A stretch of 64,000 nt of DNA. It comes from Nereocystis luetkeana (taxonomy: Eukaryota > Sar > Phaeophyceae > Laminariales > Laminariaceae). The stretch is taken from the NCBI GenBank assembly GCA_031213475.1, contig JARUPZ010000019.1, forward strand, positions 9,764,698 to 9,828,697, given 5' to 3'. Of this stretch, positions 55,001 to 64,000 are shown one piece after another. Both the position numbers and the translations under genes were made by a program. Numbering within the stretch: the stretch's first letter is position 1; each line of letters starts with the position of its first letter. The notes under the pieces are model-generated. The model was not told where the DNA came from. It ran no database searches and was given only the letters and a program-made list of their open reading frames with translations.

Positions 55001-56534
55001 AAGAAATCCAGCTTGGGCTTCTGTAGCTTGTCTGTTTTTCAATACCTATGTAGGTGTCCGGTACTGCTGTACTGCAGTACAGCAGGGTCCTAAACGTCAA
55101 TACCGACACTTTTGCCATGTCAGAATGTCAGGATCGTAAGTACGATGAGTGCGTCAACACAAGTTTGAAAATTGCTGGTTACCGGGTGTTTCATCAATGA
55201 TATCAAGATTTTCCAGGCTTCTCGTGTTCGGGAAGCATTTCTTGCGTCGAAAATCAAAAAGCTTCTCATGTTCGGGAAGCATTTCTTGCGTCGAAAATCG
55301 AAAATACGGCGAGTTCGTGGTCATTCGCGAGGACGTACACATGGAAACGCGCGAACGAGGTACAGCAGTACGCATTTTAAAAAGTCGAGTATTGGCCTAT
55401 CGGTATGACTCACAGCTGTGGTATTTTCTACAGCAGTAGTAGTGTTCGTATTAAAAAATGTTATGAAGCGCAGCAGACAATTCCCGTATGTAATAAGCCC
55501 ACGATTATTCGCCGACTTTCGATGCTTGAGGCAGACGTCGGCACGCTGGTGGAAACTACAGGACGTTGACACACAAGGGAGGGGGCGTGCGCGGGCACAT
55601 CATAAGTCGGCACCCTCTTGGTTGGATGTACATGCGCGGAACGGACGGTCGACGTGCCAGGGAGCTCTTAGACTAGGTGTTACAGAGCACAGCAACATGA
55701 GAAACAACATTGCGCCGGAACGGTGGACCATAAAACCACAGCCTCTAGTCCTACCACTCACCACGGCGACTTTACCCAGCACGACCGCGAGAGACTGAGG
55801 CGTGCCCTGCTCGAGATCGAGCGAATCGGCGACATCCTCGGCGTTGCCGTCGACCTCTGGCAGGACTTGTTCGACAGCTTCAACCACCACCTCCTCGGCT
55901 TTCTCTGCTGCCTTTTCCTTTCTTTCCTCCAGGGCCTTCCCGGCGTCCCTGGATAGATAGACAGGACATATAGAAGAGTCGTCGAGAACCGACCAAAACG
56001 GAGCAAGGGTGGGGTGCGCGTGACGGGTTCGATATTGCGCGTCGCGACGGCGGTGTCACCCTGAAACGAAAGGCTTGTCTCCCATGAGCTCCGCGTGTCC
56101 GATGAAGCATCATGCGTCGAGAGCATGTTGTCTTACAAAGGAGTATACCTGGTACTCGTCGCTCGTTGCACAATACTCGTAGCGACCAGCAGTTCAACCC
56201 CCAGCCCAGATCTCATTTTCATGAACGCAGGGCAAGGAAACGTCGGCGGTGTTCGGTTCGGTAGTGGTGAGTCGAGATTTACAAGAAACTCGGGCATGCC
56301 TTCATGCGGGAACCAGGCAATCCCATAAAAGCGTTTGTCTGTCCCAAACCTGTTCATGGCCTTCCAGTCACGGATGGGCCTGTCCCTCCCTCCGGGGGCC
56401 GCAACAGCCAAAGTCGATGACCGCGAGGACCTGCCTGTAACCCACGCGTTGGCGTCTACCACAGTGTGTTGGCTCAGGAGCAACACCGAGCAGAACATTG
56501 CGCGGGATGCGCGGGCGTAGTCGATGGAGCGCAT
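49579..56534 (-). CDS. Probable plastid-targeted protein of 323 residues, 4 exons
   Basis: Exons: 56149-56534 (ATG at 56534), 55762-55948, 52370-52525, 49579-49821 (stop TAA). Phases 2/1, 0/0 and 0/0 agree. The first 30 residues (MRSIDYARASRAMFCSVLLL, then SQHTVVDANA-W) form a signal peptide ending in ANA with tryptophan next. This fits the ASAFAP-type bipartite presequence of secondary plastids, where an aromatic residue at +1 is needed. A Ser/Arg/Ala-rich transit-like stretch follows. Exon 2 encodes a charged helix (ALEERKEKAAEKAEEVVEAV), exon 3 IATVGVIGAKKVVRFAKALI, and exon 4 a very acidic tail. No known family is recognised. Targeting to the plastid is inference; simple secretion is the alternative. 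Intron 2 is 3.2 kb and repeat-rich. Confidence 0.65.
50380..50540. repeat. Short tandem repeat, unit about 25 bp
   Basis: Unit AATGCTACCAAAATCCCCTC then GCAAT(A)C, two exact copies plus several degenerate ones on both sides. Confidence 0.7.
51815..52200. repeat. Dispersed repeat containing an expanded ACT tract
   Basis: Flanks (AGTCGTGCGGCACGAGCGCA, GGCGCTCACGCTGCT, GGTTGATGACACCAAAGTTA) match the element at 42125-42400. The middle is the microsatellite at 51856-52096. Confidence 0.55.
51856..52096. repeat. (ACT)n microsatellite, about 240 bp
   Basis: About 75 trinucleotide units broken by four TGTTAAT interruptions. The long Thr or Leu reading frames across it are artefacts of the repeat. 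Confidence 0.95.
52750..53096 (+). mobile_element. SINE-like element with tRNA-type head and A-tail
   Basis: The head has an A-box-like GGTGGTTTAAGTGG and B-box GGTTCGAGCCC (about 52766-52820). The body has GCGAGTCGACGAGGGAAGAA and GATAAAAATGAAGGC (52912-52965). The tail is purine-rich (AATGAATGGGATGAG) and ends in a long A-run at 53078-53096. It lies in intron 2 of the plastid-type gene, opposite to its transcription. Confidence 0.65.
53424..53660. repeat. Direct repeat, unit about 120 bp, two copies
   Basis: Two units share AAGAAACNCCTNTTTNGAGT, then TAATGTTCT-CATAGGTTAT and GCCTATACTGG. A third partial copy with CAGCAGCGCCGGGTTA is near 54527-54560. Confidence 0.65.
54803..54911. mobile_element. 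Palindromic MITE, family A, copy 6
   Basis: TATTACGGGGGGCCATAGTT to AACTATGGCCCCCCGTAATA; the matching GGGGGGCC/GGCCCCCC change in both arms keeps the palindrome intact. Confidence 0.82.
55217..55303. repeat. Tandem duplication of 44 bp
   Basis: Two copies of GCTTCTC.TGTTCGGGAAGC then ATTTCTTGCGTCGAAAATC, differing at one or two sites. Confidence 0.85.
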
Positions 56535-59500
56535 GGTAGGTACTCGTTAGTTCCAGAGGGCTTCGAGTAGTGCTGCTGCTCGTTGCCGCTGTAGGCTGTA
56601 GATGAGGTTTCTTGGGAGACATGGGGTTTCATGGGTAATGACCATGCATTTATGAAAAGGGGTTAGATGTTGCAGGTCTTCGTTGATGTTTTTCAGATTT
56701 TTTTTCAACCGGTACATTTTAGAAGGCGGGAGACCCTCTCAGCTTCTCAGCCCAATGACGATGGTCAGCCTCCCACAGCCTCTCACAGTCTTCGCCGTTC
56801 GTATACTTCCCTCTCCTGCAAAGAGTACTTTCTTCTGGTGTACGAAATTGCTTCAATGGGATCAGTTACATTTCTCACGTACGTACCCGGATTTGGCTGT
56901 TCTTGCGGGCGAACGGCTGAAAATCCGGAAAAAATCCCAACCCTACAACAGAGGGCAAGTGATTTTACGTCGAGTGCTGCGAGCTTCGAGATGTTACAGC
57001 CGCAGCAGTACGTAGCATTTACAGCCGCAGCAGTACGTAGCATGTTCGTGAAACGAACGTGTACGGCGGCAGAGTTCTCCTAGCAGAACTAATGCATCCG
57101 ATTGGTGGGTCAGAGAAGATGATGATTCATGTTTCATACAGCAGCAGCAGCAGAGCATACGAGTACCACCAGGTACCACCACTATTTTGTTAATTTCTTT
57201 TCGTTTTTATTATTAATACCTGGTAGTGTGTTGCCGTTCAATACCAACAACCAACAACACAACACAACGATGAATGGTGGTTGTGGTGGTCTGTCGCATG
57301 ACGTGGATGTGGGATGGGCCGGGGGGAGTGGAAAGCTACAGATCAGTTTATCACGTAACCACGATGTCGGCTTATGCCGTCAGGTAACAATTTATGCAGC
57401 CAGCCGCCATGCCGTTGTTTGATTTTATTTTTTGGGGCCCCAGAGAGCGAGGAGAGGAAACCCCTGTCCACAAACAAGTTTTCGTGTACCGGTTCGAACC
57501 CGGTTCGTTTCTTCCACCTTGGTCGGGCCTGTCTCTGACCGTCATTAAAGTGTGGTTTACTCCGAGGATGAAGGCACCAGAGTCTGGATATATCTCCCTG
57601 AGTTGAACCCACTAAAACCTCTTATTCATAGTAGTCTCCCCAGCTTGGCTCAGTACACGAGTCACCCTACCCATCTGGGCGTTGGTCCGCGCCATGTCGT
57701 TATTGTATACCAGGTATAATAGAGAGTTACAGCAGTAGTAGCTCGATTGATTGATGCAGAGCCTACTGCTGTACACATATATATCATCACCGGTTTCTTT
57801 GCGTGACGACGACGTACTACAGGCCCAGTACGGCAGTAGATACAATGGGTGCCCAACGTCACAATTTATTTGGTGTCCAGGCTCACGTCTTATTTTTTCC
57901 GACCGTGATATATTGTACCAGGTATAGGATTTGGAGTTGATCCCACACTGCTATTGAGCCGTATTTCTTCACCCAATTTTCTTAATTTTCGTGCCGATCT
58001 GAGCCTATATTTCTCAGCAAAACGTTTCTTAACTCTTTTAGAACCGCAGCCCCGTTTTGGGGACAAACCAGTCAAATTTTATATAGTCTGTCCCCGAAAC
58101 GGGACTGCAGTCCTGTACACAGTTACAGTTGTAGTATTAACAGCAGTAGTACAACAAAATAACAGGAATTCGTGCCGAAGGTTTACAAGATGATACCTGG
58201 TAGACCATAATGCATTATCGTTACGTACCAAGTACGATACCAGGTACCTGTTACCAGGTATATCGTAGTGACATTACGTACATACTTGACATGATACGTA
58301 CGTCTGCTTGTAGGTTTAGCCGCACCAAAGACAGGCAAAAACGCGTGCACTCTTTGCAGGCTGTTGCGTCCACTCATTGTGACTATTAATAGCATGCGAT
58401 TCATATTTTATCGCGAACCCTAAACCGGGGTTCGTAAAAAAGGTTCTCGAGTGAGTTCCATAAAACAAGAAGAATCCCGGCTTCAATGATACCCTGGTAT
58501 GACAGAGACCTGACGAAGATACCGAGAAACTCGAAGCGTTCCCGATTCTGGTTCTTGCCCGCCTATCAAAATAAGATGATACGAATACCCGCGAGTTGGG
58601 GGGCGAATTTACACGGGAGGCAATTTTTTATTCAAGTTATTCGTACTATACATCTATGTATCCGGAACCTGTCCTCTACAGTAAGTATGTTGGCACATGC
58701 GAAACCGTTGGCGCGCATTCCCGCGCCACCCGGCATGCGGAATGGACATACACAACATGCGGCAAAAAAAAAGGCATCACCCAGATTCCGTACGCAACGT
58801 GCGGTATTACGCTAACTGACACAAACAGGCAAACCAGTGCATGCTGCTCGCTCTCGGCTCTTATCATCGTTCACCCGCCACCTGGCCCATCTGCGCGTTT
58901 GTTTCCGCCCGTTACTATCACCACACAGACTTTCACAATAAAAGCAGAGCCCGTCTCGTGTCCCCGCAGGAAGAAGGACTTCCGGTACACGACTCATACA
59001 CACGTAAACACGATAATATCCTACCCTGATACCTACCTAGACAAGGGTGCTGATGATACCTACAGCAGCATCACCAGCCTGAGGTGTGGCCACTCCATCA
59101 ACTCGCCAAAAAATGCTAGTCCATGTGCAGCGTTCGACATAACTCCTGGCCCCGGTTACCCTAACCGGGGAGGGCTATCAGCCTATCAGCCTTAGATCCA
59201 CATGTCGGGAAAGGCATACGAGCACATACATACAACTGCGCGTTGCGTCGAGGACACAGGCCCCGGGGCCACGGCTTAACCCTAACCCTTCCATGAAAAA
59301 CAACCAACCCTGCTTCTTACACCCTACCTTCGGGCTTCAACTTTTCCCACCCAAGATTACGCTACGTACGCCAACCGCATACAGTCACAACCCCGAGGGC
59401 TGCACTTAAGCTCTCCCCGCCACAGCCGGGAGTACACCGGTGTTCCAGCGCTCCACTACCGCGGGTTCGAGCTTCCCCCAAAGGAGGAGAAGACGGTCCG

Positions 59501-59863
59501 CGGTTTCCGCCTTGCTCCCGCCCGCCACCTCCGCTTGGACCTATCGATAGTCCATGATGCGTGTTGGCGATGAGGAAGGAAAATAGGGGTAACAACGAAC
59601 ACAGGCGGGTCGGGGGTCAAAGAGAAACAAATCGGGGGGGGGGATGTGAGCGGTGCGGAAAAAACAGACGGGTCAAAAATGACACAAATCGGAAAAAGAT
59701 GAGCGGAGGGGCGAATCACAAAACAACTAGTTAAATACTCACGCACTGCTGTTCGACGTTTCGCCTGCTGCGCGCCCAACCGGCCTGACCGAGGTAGGGG
59801 CTGGAGAGCGTATCACTACAGCATTACATCATTACATTCCAGTGTTGAAACAAATCAGGTACA
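56535..59863. other. Intergenic region, 3.3 kb
   Basis: Holds a 21-bp tandem duplication (GCCGCAGCAGTACGTAGCAT at 56999-57041), a B-box-like GGTTCGAACCC (57492) with no tRNA fold, the family B inverted repeat (58030-58115) and palindrome copies near 58237-58260. The promoter of the plastid-type gene should lie near 56540-56700. No gene is supported. Confidence 0.5.
58030..58115. repeat. Inverted-repeat element, family B, copy 2
   Basis: AACTCTTTTAGAACCGCAGC on the left and GGGACTGCAGTCCTG on the right, around GTTTTGGGGACAAA / TGTCCCCGAAAC. Diverged from the copy at 488-582. Confidence 0.7.
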
Positions 59864-61312
59864 TCATGACAAACAGCACCCGCTCACCCGTGATCGGTTA
59901 GCTCGGCAGAAGGCCACGAAGCCAAGAGGGGACGCGCTCCCCGCCCCCACTCCATCGTGCGAGCTCTTCGAGAGCTTGCGTTTTTTTGAACTCGTTGGTG
60001 TTGAGCAACCTGCCCCGCCGTTAGCCGCCTCCACGCTGGCCTTCACCGAGAAGAACTTCGTGATCGGGCTTTTGGACTCGCTCTTGTGCTTGCCGGACGT
60101 GCTTGACTGCGCAAAGTCGAGAGGAACACGCGACACGGGACGTCACACCGCGGCTGAGTGAGCATGGCATGACAGAACAAAAAACGAGGGAATAACCATC
60201 GAATGGACGTCGTATACTTACCCACCGACAATGCCCAGCTCAAATCTCGATCCCTCACCGTACCTGCGAGGTTTGAAAGAAAGCACCCTATGAAATGTGT
60301 TTTACACGCTATCCGCTACACCAAACAAGCGCCGCCTGTCTGGAGCCACTGCGCTACTCACTGCAAAGCCGAACGTCGAACGGTCTGCACCACTATTTTA
60401 TCACCTTTCACTGCCACACACCCAGCCGCAAAGTAGCCATGCGAAACTCAATCCATTGAGCAACAACTGCCGAAGGCGCGGGAAATGTTACCCACCTTGC
60501 GCTTCTTTCCGTGCGAGTCCGATCCGCCACTTCTCCGCTTAGCCGCCAGCGCAGAGAGTACCGCCACCTGTATCATCAGCGTTGGGGGAATGGGTACCAG
60601 GCAGTCAGCATACTGTACATGCAAAAATGTTTCCAAAGCACAAAAAAAACTAAACAACGGAGAGGCCGAGCGGTCACGCTGGGACAATGGAAAAATGATG
60701 TGCACAGTGTCAGGACATCCGGCGAACACACGACTCCGCACGCCCGATCAGCTCCGTCGCCAATCATCAAACGACCGATTCCGCACCCCGGAGAAAATCA
60801 AAATCGTCGCTCCTCATACGTACGAAGTACTCCCGACCAACTTCGCTGCCCGAGCACACGAACAACGTTGCGGAATTTGCACTCCGTCTGCCAGAGCGCT
60901 ACACGACACCGCCAGCGATCGCTCACGGATAGGGGCCGCACGAGCACAACAGCAAACTATACTGACGTACAGTAGTTCATACAACGCGCCTGCTCGGCCC
61001 AAGGCGAGGCGAGACTCGGCGAAGGCACATGAAGTACAAGCAAGACCTTATGAGGGCGTTTATCCCACCGCGTAGAATGTACATTGCAAGAACAAAACAC
61101 ACACATACTATGAATGCGAGAAGCACAGCGCAGGGAGCGACGACGTCTTCTACTGCACGCTGTGTTTACGAGAACACGAGTGAAGCTCACTCTTTGCGAG
61201 AAAACTCACCTCTTCCGGTACGGCTCCGTCGTAGATGGGAATGTTGAGGTATTTCTTACCCGCGTCCAAGACCGTCCACTTAGACCCGCGGGACGCCTTG
61301 TCTCCAAGCATG
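59864..61312 (-). CDS. Basic nuclear-type protein with PIP-box-like motif, partial model
   Basis: Three exons join in phase: 61210-61312 (MLGDKASRGSKWTVLDAGKK, YLNIPIYDGAVPEE), 60496-60567 (VAVLSALAAKRRSGGSDSHG) and 59888-60106 (GKHKSESKSPITKFFSVKAS). The last exon may read on to a stop at 59864 or splice at CGG|GTGAGC. Clusters GKKRK and SKKRKLSK look like nuclear localisation signals, and SPITKFF resembles the PCNA-binding PIP box (I/L/M-x-x-F/Y-F/Y), though it lacks the usual leading Q. The 5' end is unclear: TTGTAG|CATGC is a good acceptor, while an ATG at 61374 upstream in the same frame would give a hydrophobic N-terminus, unlikely for a nuclear protein. The family is not recognised. 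Confidence 0.5.
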
Positions 61313-61906
61313 CTACAAAAAAAAAACAGCAAGAGACCGAAGTTCAACACAACGTGGCGAGAAGTAGAAGACATGCAGTGGGCAAGGCGCGGTCGAGGTA
61401 ACAAGACTTTAATATCGAAACTCCAAGTGTTGCAAAGAAAACCCGGGAGCAAGGGCGCCGTCGAGGGCACTAGAGTTTTATCCCGAGGCTCCGTGTGCTG
61501 CAAAGAAAGCCGCGGAGGAAGGAAACGGTAACAATTTCTGGTGTTCGACCCGACAATGGTCAAAACACAATCACACCCAGCCGCGGCAAAATAAAACTTG
61601 CGCACCCCACCCCTCATGGACCACTAACAGGGATCAAACATAATACAGCGGGTGGCCTCGTGCAGCAATTTATTGCAATACGCGTAGCAATTCTCGAGCG
61701 GAGGGCTACATTGCGTCCGTCTGTTGCGTAATAAACTACTCATGAACCGTGCCCAATTATACACAAGACAAAATGCAGAGAGCACAACGTTTCTACCAGG
61801 TACACTGGTATCAGGTCCAAAGTATTAATTTTTTCAAGGTTGCCACGACATTTCTAAACGAAAAAGGAACATCTTCACACCCAGCAGCTGCGATACGCTC
61901 TCGCTC

Positions 61907-63866
61907 TCACTTGACAGCCTTGCCGATGGACACTTGGGTGAAGGCCGGGTGCTTCTTCTGGAATCCTATGAGCATGTCATCCTTGGAAGTCAACTCTGCG
62001 GTTTCCACACCAAGGGAGGAACGGCGACGGACGAAAAATGTTACGCACTGCGGCGCGCAGGGTGTCGACACAAGAGTCGGGGCGTAGTGCCGTACTGCAG
62101 CAGTATATCTCGGGGCGCCTGGTAACGTCGGGAGACCACTCTTTCTGAACCCCCTTTGGAACCTCCAGAGGGAAAAATGTGCCGACAAAAACGCCTCTTT
62201 CAAGCTACATCAACCATCGGCCACACGAAGAATCAACAGCACCGGCTGCCGGGGTGGGGGATAAGGCATGTCTCCGAAATGCAACTGAGGGAGATGCAAC
62301 TCACGCGCAGCAGAAACGATGCTTCCACTCTTAGTGCTGCATGAACGTCCTATAATTGAAGGCTGATGACAACGCACTTGCTTGTCGCTTTGTAGGTCGC
62401 CTTACTATAATCAAGTGAATCAGGTCGGTTAACACGGTGAGATGTGTCAGGAAAAACCCGGTTGCAGCCAAAAGAACACGAGCCTAGCTGTTTTCCAGGC
62501 GCGAGCAAACACTCACCTCCCTGGTCGATCATCCGCACCAGCTCCGGGAACAGCGTCGTGGGCACCGCCAACCCCGGCTTTCCAACAGTCTTGGTCGGCG
62601 TTCGCTTGCCTCTCGAGTTGGCCCCCTCTCCAGCCGCGGGAGACTTGGGGCTTTTGGGCGAGACCTTGCTCGACTCCGGCTTGGTCCCGTTGGAGTTGCC
62701 GTTGCCCTTGGCCTTTTTCTCGCCTCCCGCAACCCCGTTAGAGGTGAGTGTTACAGTCGGAGGCGTTTTTTTCTTGCTGCTGCTGCCACCCCCACCGTTC
62801 GCGCCACCTGACGCTGGCACTGCTGTTGTGGAGGATGTTCCCGATGAGCCCTTGGCGGCAGGAGCCTTCTTAGGGCCGCTGGGGGAGGTGGACTTCTTAC
62901 CCCCAGCACTGGGGGATTTGCGGCCTCCGTCTCCTGAGGACTTCTTGATGAGGCTCTTGGTGTTCAGCCCGGTGGTGCCGATGCCGGCGGCCGCGCAGGC
63001 CTCCAACAAGGTCCTCACGTGGGGGTTTTCCAGAGACACTGCGCCCGACTTGAGGCCTTCCGCAATCACCTGCGGCGTAATCACGATTGGTACAGGGCAT
63101 GAAACGGTCAGTCGATTGTGTCAGTGCTCTCCATTGTGCGCAGCGCGGTAGATAAAAAAATGCCTCGAGCACATGTATCTTATTTTCCTGTCACCGGTTT
63201 CCGCCTACATCGTATGTGGTACGTGGTACCTGGTGTATCATTTGCACAGCCTCAACACAGTGAGTTATCCATAAAGATTTATCCAAACATACGTATCCTA
63301 CGCTATTTCATCGTATATACTGTGCACTCCGGCAGTAGCTACGGTGGCGGCAGTTGCAGTCGTGAAGAACCTGCACCACTTGAGACGACTCAGGGCAAAA
63401 GCAAAGCAAGCCAGCCACCGACACTACAAGAAGCGGCGCGTCCCACACATGCATCCAGAGAATGGAAATACCACATTTTCAGCTACTCCAACCTCTTCCC
63501 TACTCTTGAAAAAAAAAATCAGCTTTACTTAGACCCAAGAATGTTCCTCGCCATGTACTTTCTCCACGCTGTCCATACTTTCTCCAAACTGCAATGTCCC
63601 TACTCTTGGCTCAACTCACCGGATACCGAGCAAAACGAGTACAACCCTATCTGGAAATATAAGGACTCTTTATATATCACTAACAATACTCAGACGGCCG
63701 TTACATTTCCGGCGAGAGTGGTACAGCATAACTGCCCCACAAAACCCGAAACGAAAGCACCACATACAGAATCACAACAGACCTCCAGATTCCGCTGCTT
63801 GCTCTCGGCTTCCTCCAGCTCTTGATCGACCACGTCCAGCATGCTGCTCGTATGCCGTAGACGGGC
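61907..63866 (-). CDS. 3' end of a possible chromatin-associated protein, 5' partial
   Basis: Exons 63783-63866 (28 residues, SSMLDVVDQELEEAESKQRN coiled coil), 62517-63069 and 61907-61995 (stop TGA) join in phases 0 and 1/2. Exon 2 opens VIAEGLKSGAVSLENPHVRT then LLEACAAAGIGTTGLNTKSL, followed by a ~120-residue Ser/Lys/Pro/Gly low-complexity segment with KSPKSP motifs. The end reads LFPELVRMIDQGELTSKDDM then LIGFQKKHPAFTQVSIGKAV. This tail loosely resembles the C-terminal winged-helix part of the CAF-1 large subunit, but the match is from memory and weak. Further exons must lie right of 63866, probably beyond the window. Confidence 0.5.
63084..63782. other. Intron of the 61907-63866 gene
   Basis: About 0.7 kb with no supported exon. 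A long plus-strand reading frame across it (63118-63825) has no coding character. Confidence 0.4.
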
Positions 63867-64000
63867 CTGATAGCAGCACGAGAAGCACCAAAACGGGCGG
63901 GGTAGGGAGGGGGGAAACAAGGTCCAACGCCAGCGTCAGGGCTTGGCCGCCACGACAGGACCCAATAGCCTCGAAAAAAAGCGGCTCGTACATCTCCCGA

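Noticed and set aside
57480-57520. Possible tRNA at GGTTCGAACCC
   Set aside because: Perfect B-box, but no A-box at the right distance and no acceptor pairing.
58596-59195. 199-codon plus-strand reading frame
   Set aside because: No splice-supported partner, mixed Tyr/Thr/Cys-rich composition and no domain; it looks like chance.
59275-59292. CCCTAACCCT telomere-like sequence
   Set aside because: Only two units, likely chance; a similar single GGTTAGGGTT is at 32970.
60485-61075. 196-codon plus-strand reading frame
   Set aside because: Overlaps the minus-strand PIP-motif gene; composition is the antisense of intron and exon sequence.
63118-63825. 235-codon plus-strand reading frame
   Set aside because: Spans an intron and exon of the opposite-strand gene and has no coding character.
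1-64000. CRISPR array, bacterial operon, rRNA or provirus
   Set aside because: No spaced direct repeats, Shine-Dalgarno-led gene runs, rRNA sequence or viral genes were seen; the gene structure is eukaryotic.

Overview
The window reads as nuclear DNA of a eukaryote with large, intron-rich genes, most likely a stramenopile and probably a brown alga. This is inferred from four things. Introns are typically 0.4-3.6 kb with GT-AG borders. Base composition is moderate in GC. One protein starts with a signal peptide ending in ANA-W, which looks like the bipartite plastid presequence of secondary plastids. The set of large gene families fits, and there are abundant short palindromic repeats. No bacterial, viral or organellar genes were seen. 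All gene models come from hand reading of splice sites; most exon junctions were accepted only where the intron phase agreed on both sides.

Layout. (1) 1-25578, minus strand: most of a giant HERC1-like E3 ubiquitin ligase. It has an N-terminal helical exon, RCC1 repeats, a long helical region, a concanavalin/LamG-like stretch, a SPRY domain and a UBA domain. The gene runs off the left edge, so the WD40, second RCC1 and HECT parts of the human protein would lie outside. Its introns hold a tRNA-Val gene, MITEs and SINE-like repeats. (2) 27433-35303, minus: an unidentified protein of about 1,580 residues in about 12 exons, with RPxTA/RPHSA-type motifs and coiled coils. (3) 35552-48154, plus: a complete TTC13 orthologue in 12 exons, divergent from gene 2 across a 248-bp shared promoter interval. 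One of its introns carries a reverse-transcriptase tail remnant. (4) 49579-56534, minus: a four-exon gene for a 323-residue, probably plastid-targeted protein with an acidic C-terminus. (5) 59864-61312, minus: part of a basic nuclear-type protein with a PIP-box-like ITKFF motif. (6) 61907-63866, minus: the 3' end of a gene that may encode a chromatin protein.

The rest is repeat-rich. There are six copies of a ~110-bp palindromic MITE, two copies of a ~90-bp inverted-repeat element, tRNA-headed SINE-like elements, three copies of a C-tract-ended repeat, several minisatellites, a 240-bp ACT microsatellite and many copies of the palindrome TACCAGGTACCTGGTA. The most notable points are a GC-AG intron in the HERC1-like gene, a G14 run or 64-nt microintron in TTC13, a tRNA-headed element with inverted termini, and palindromes that contain splice-donor sequence.
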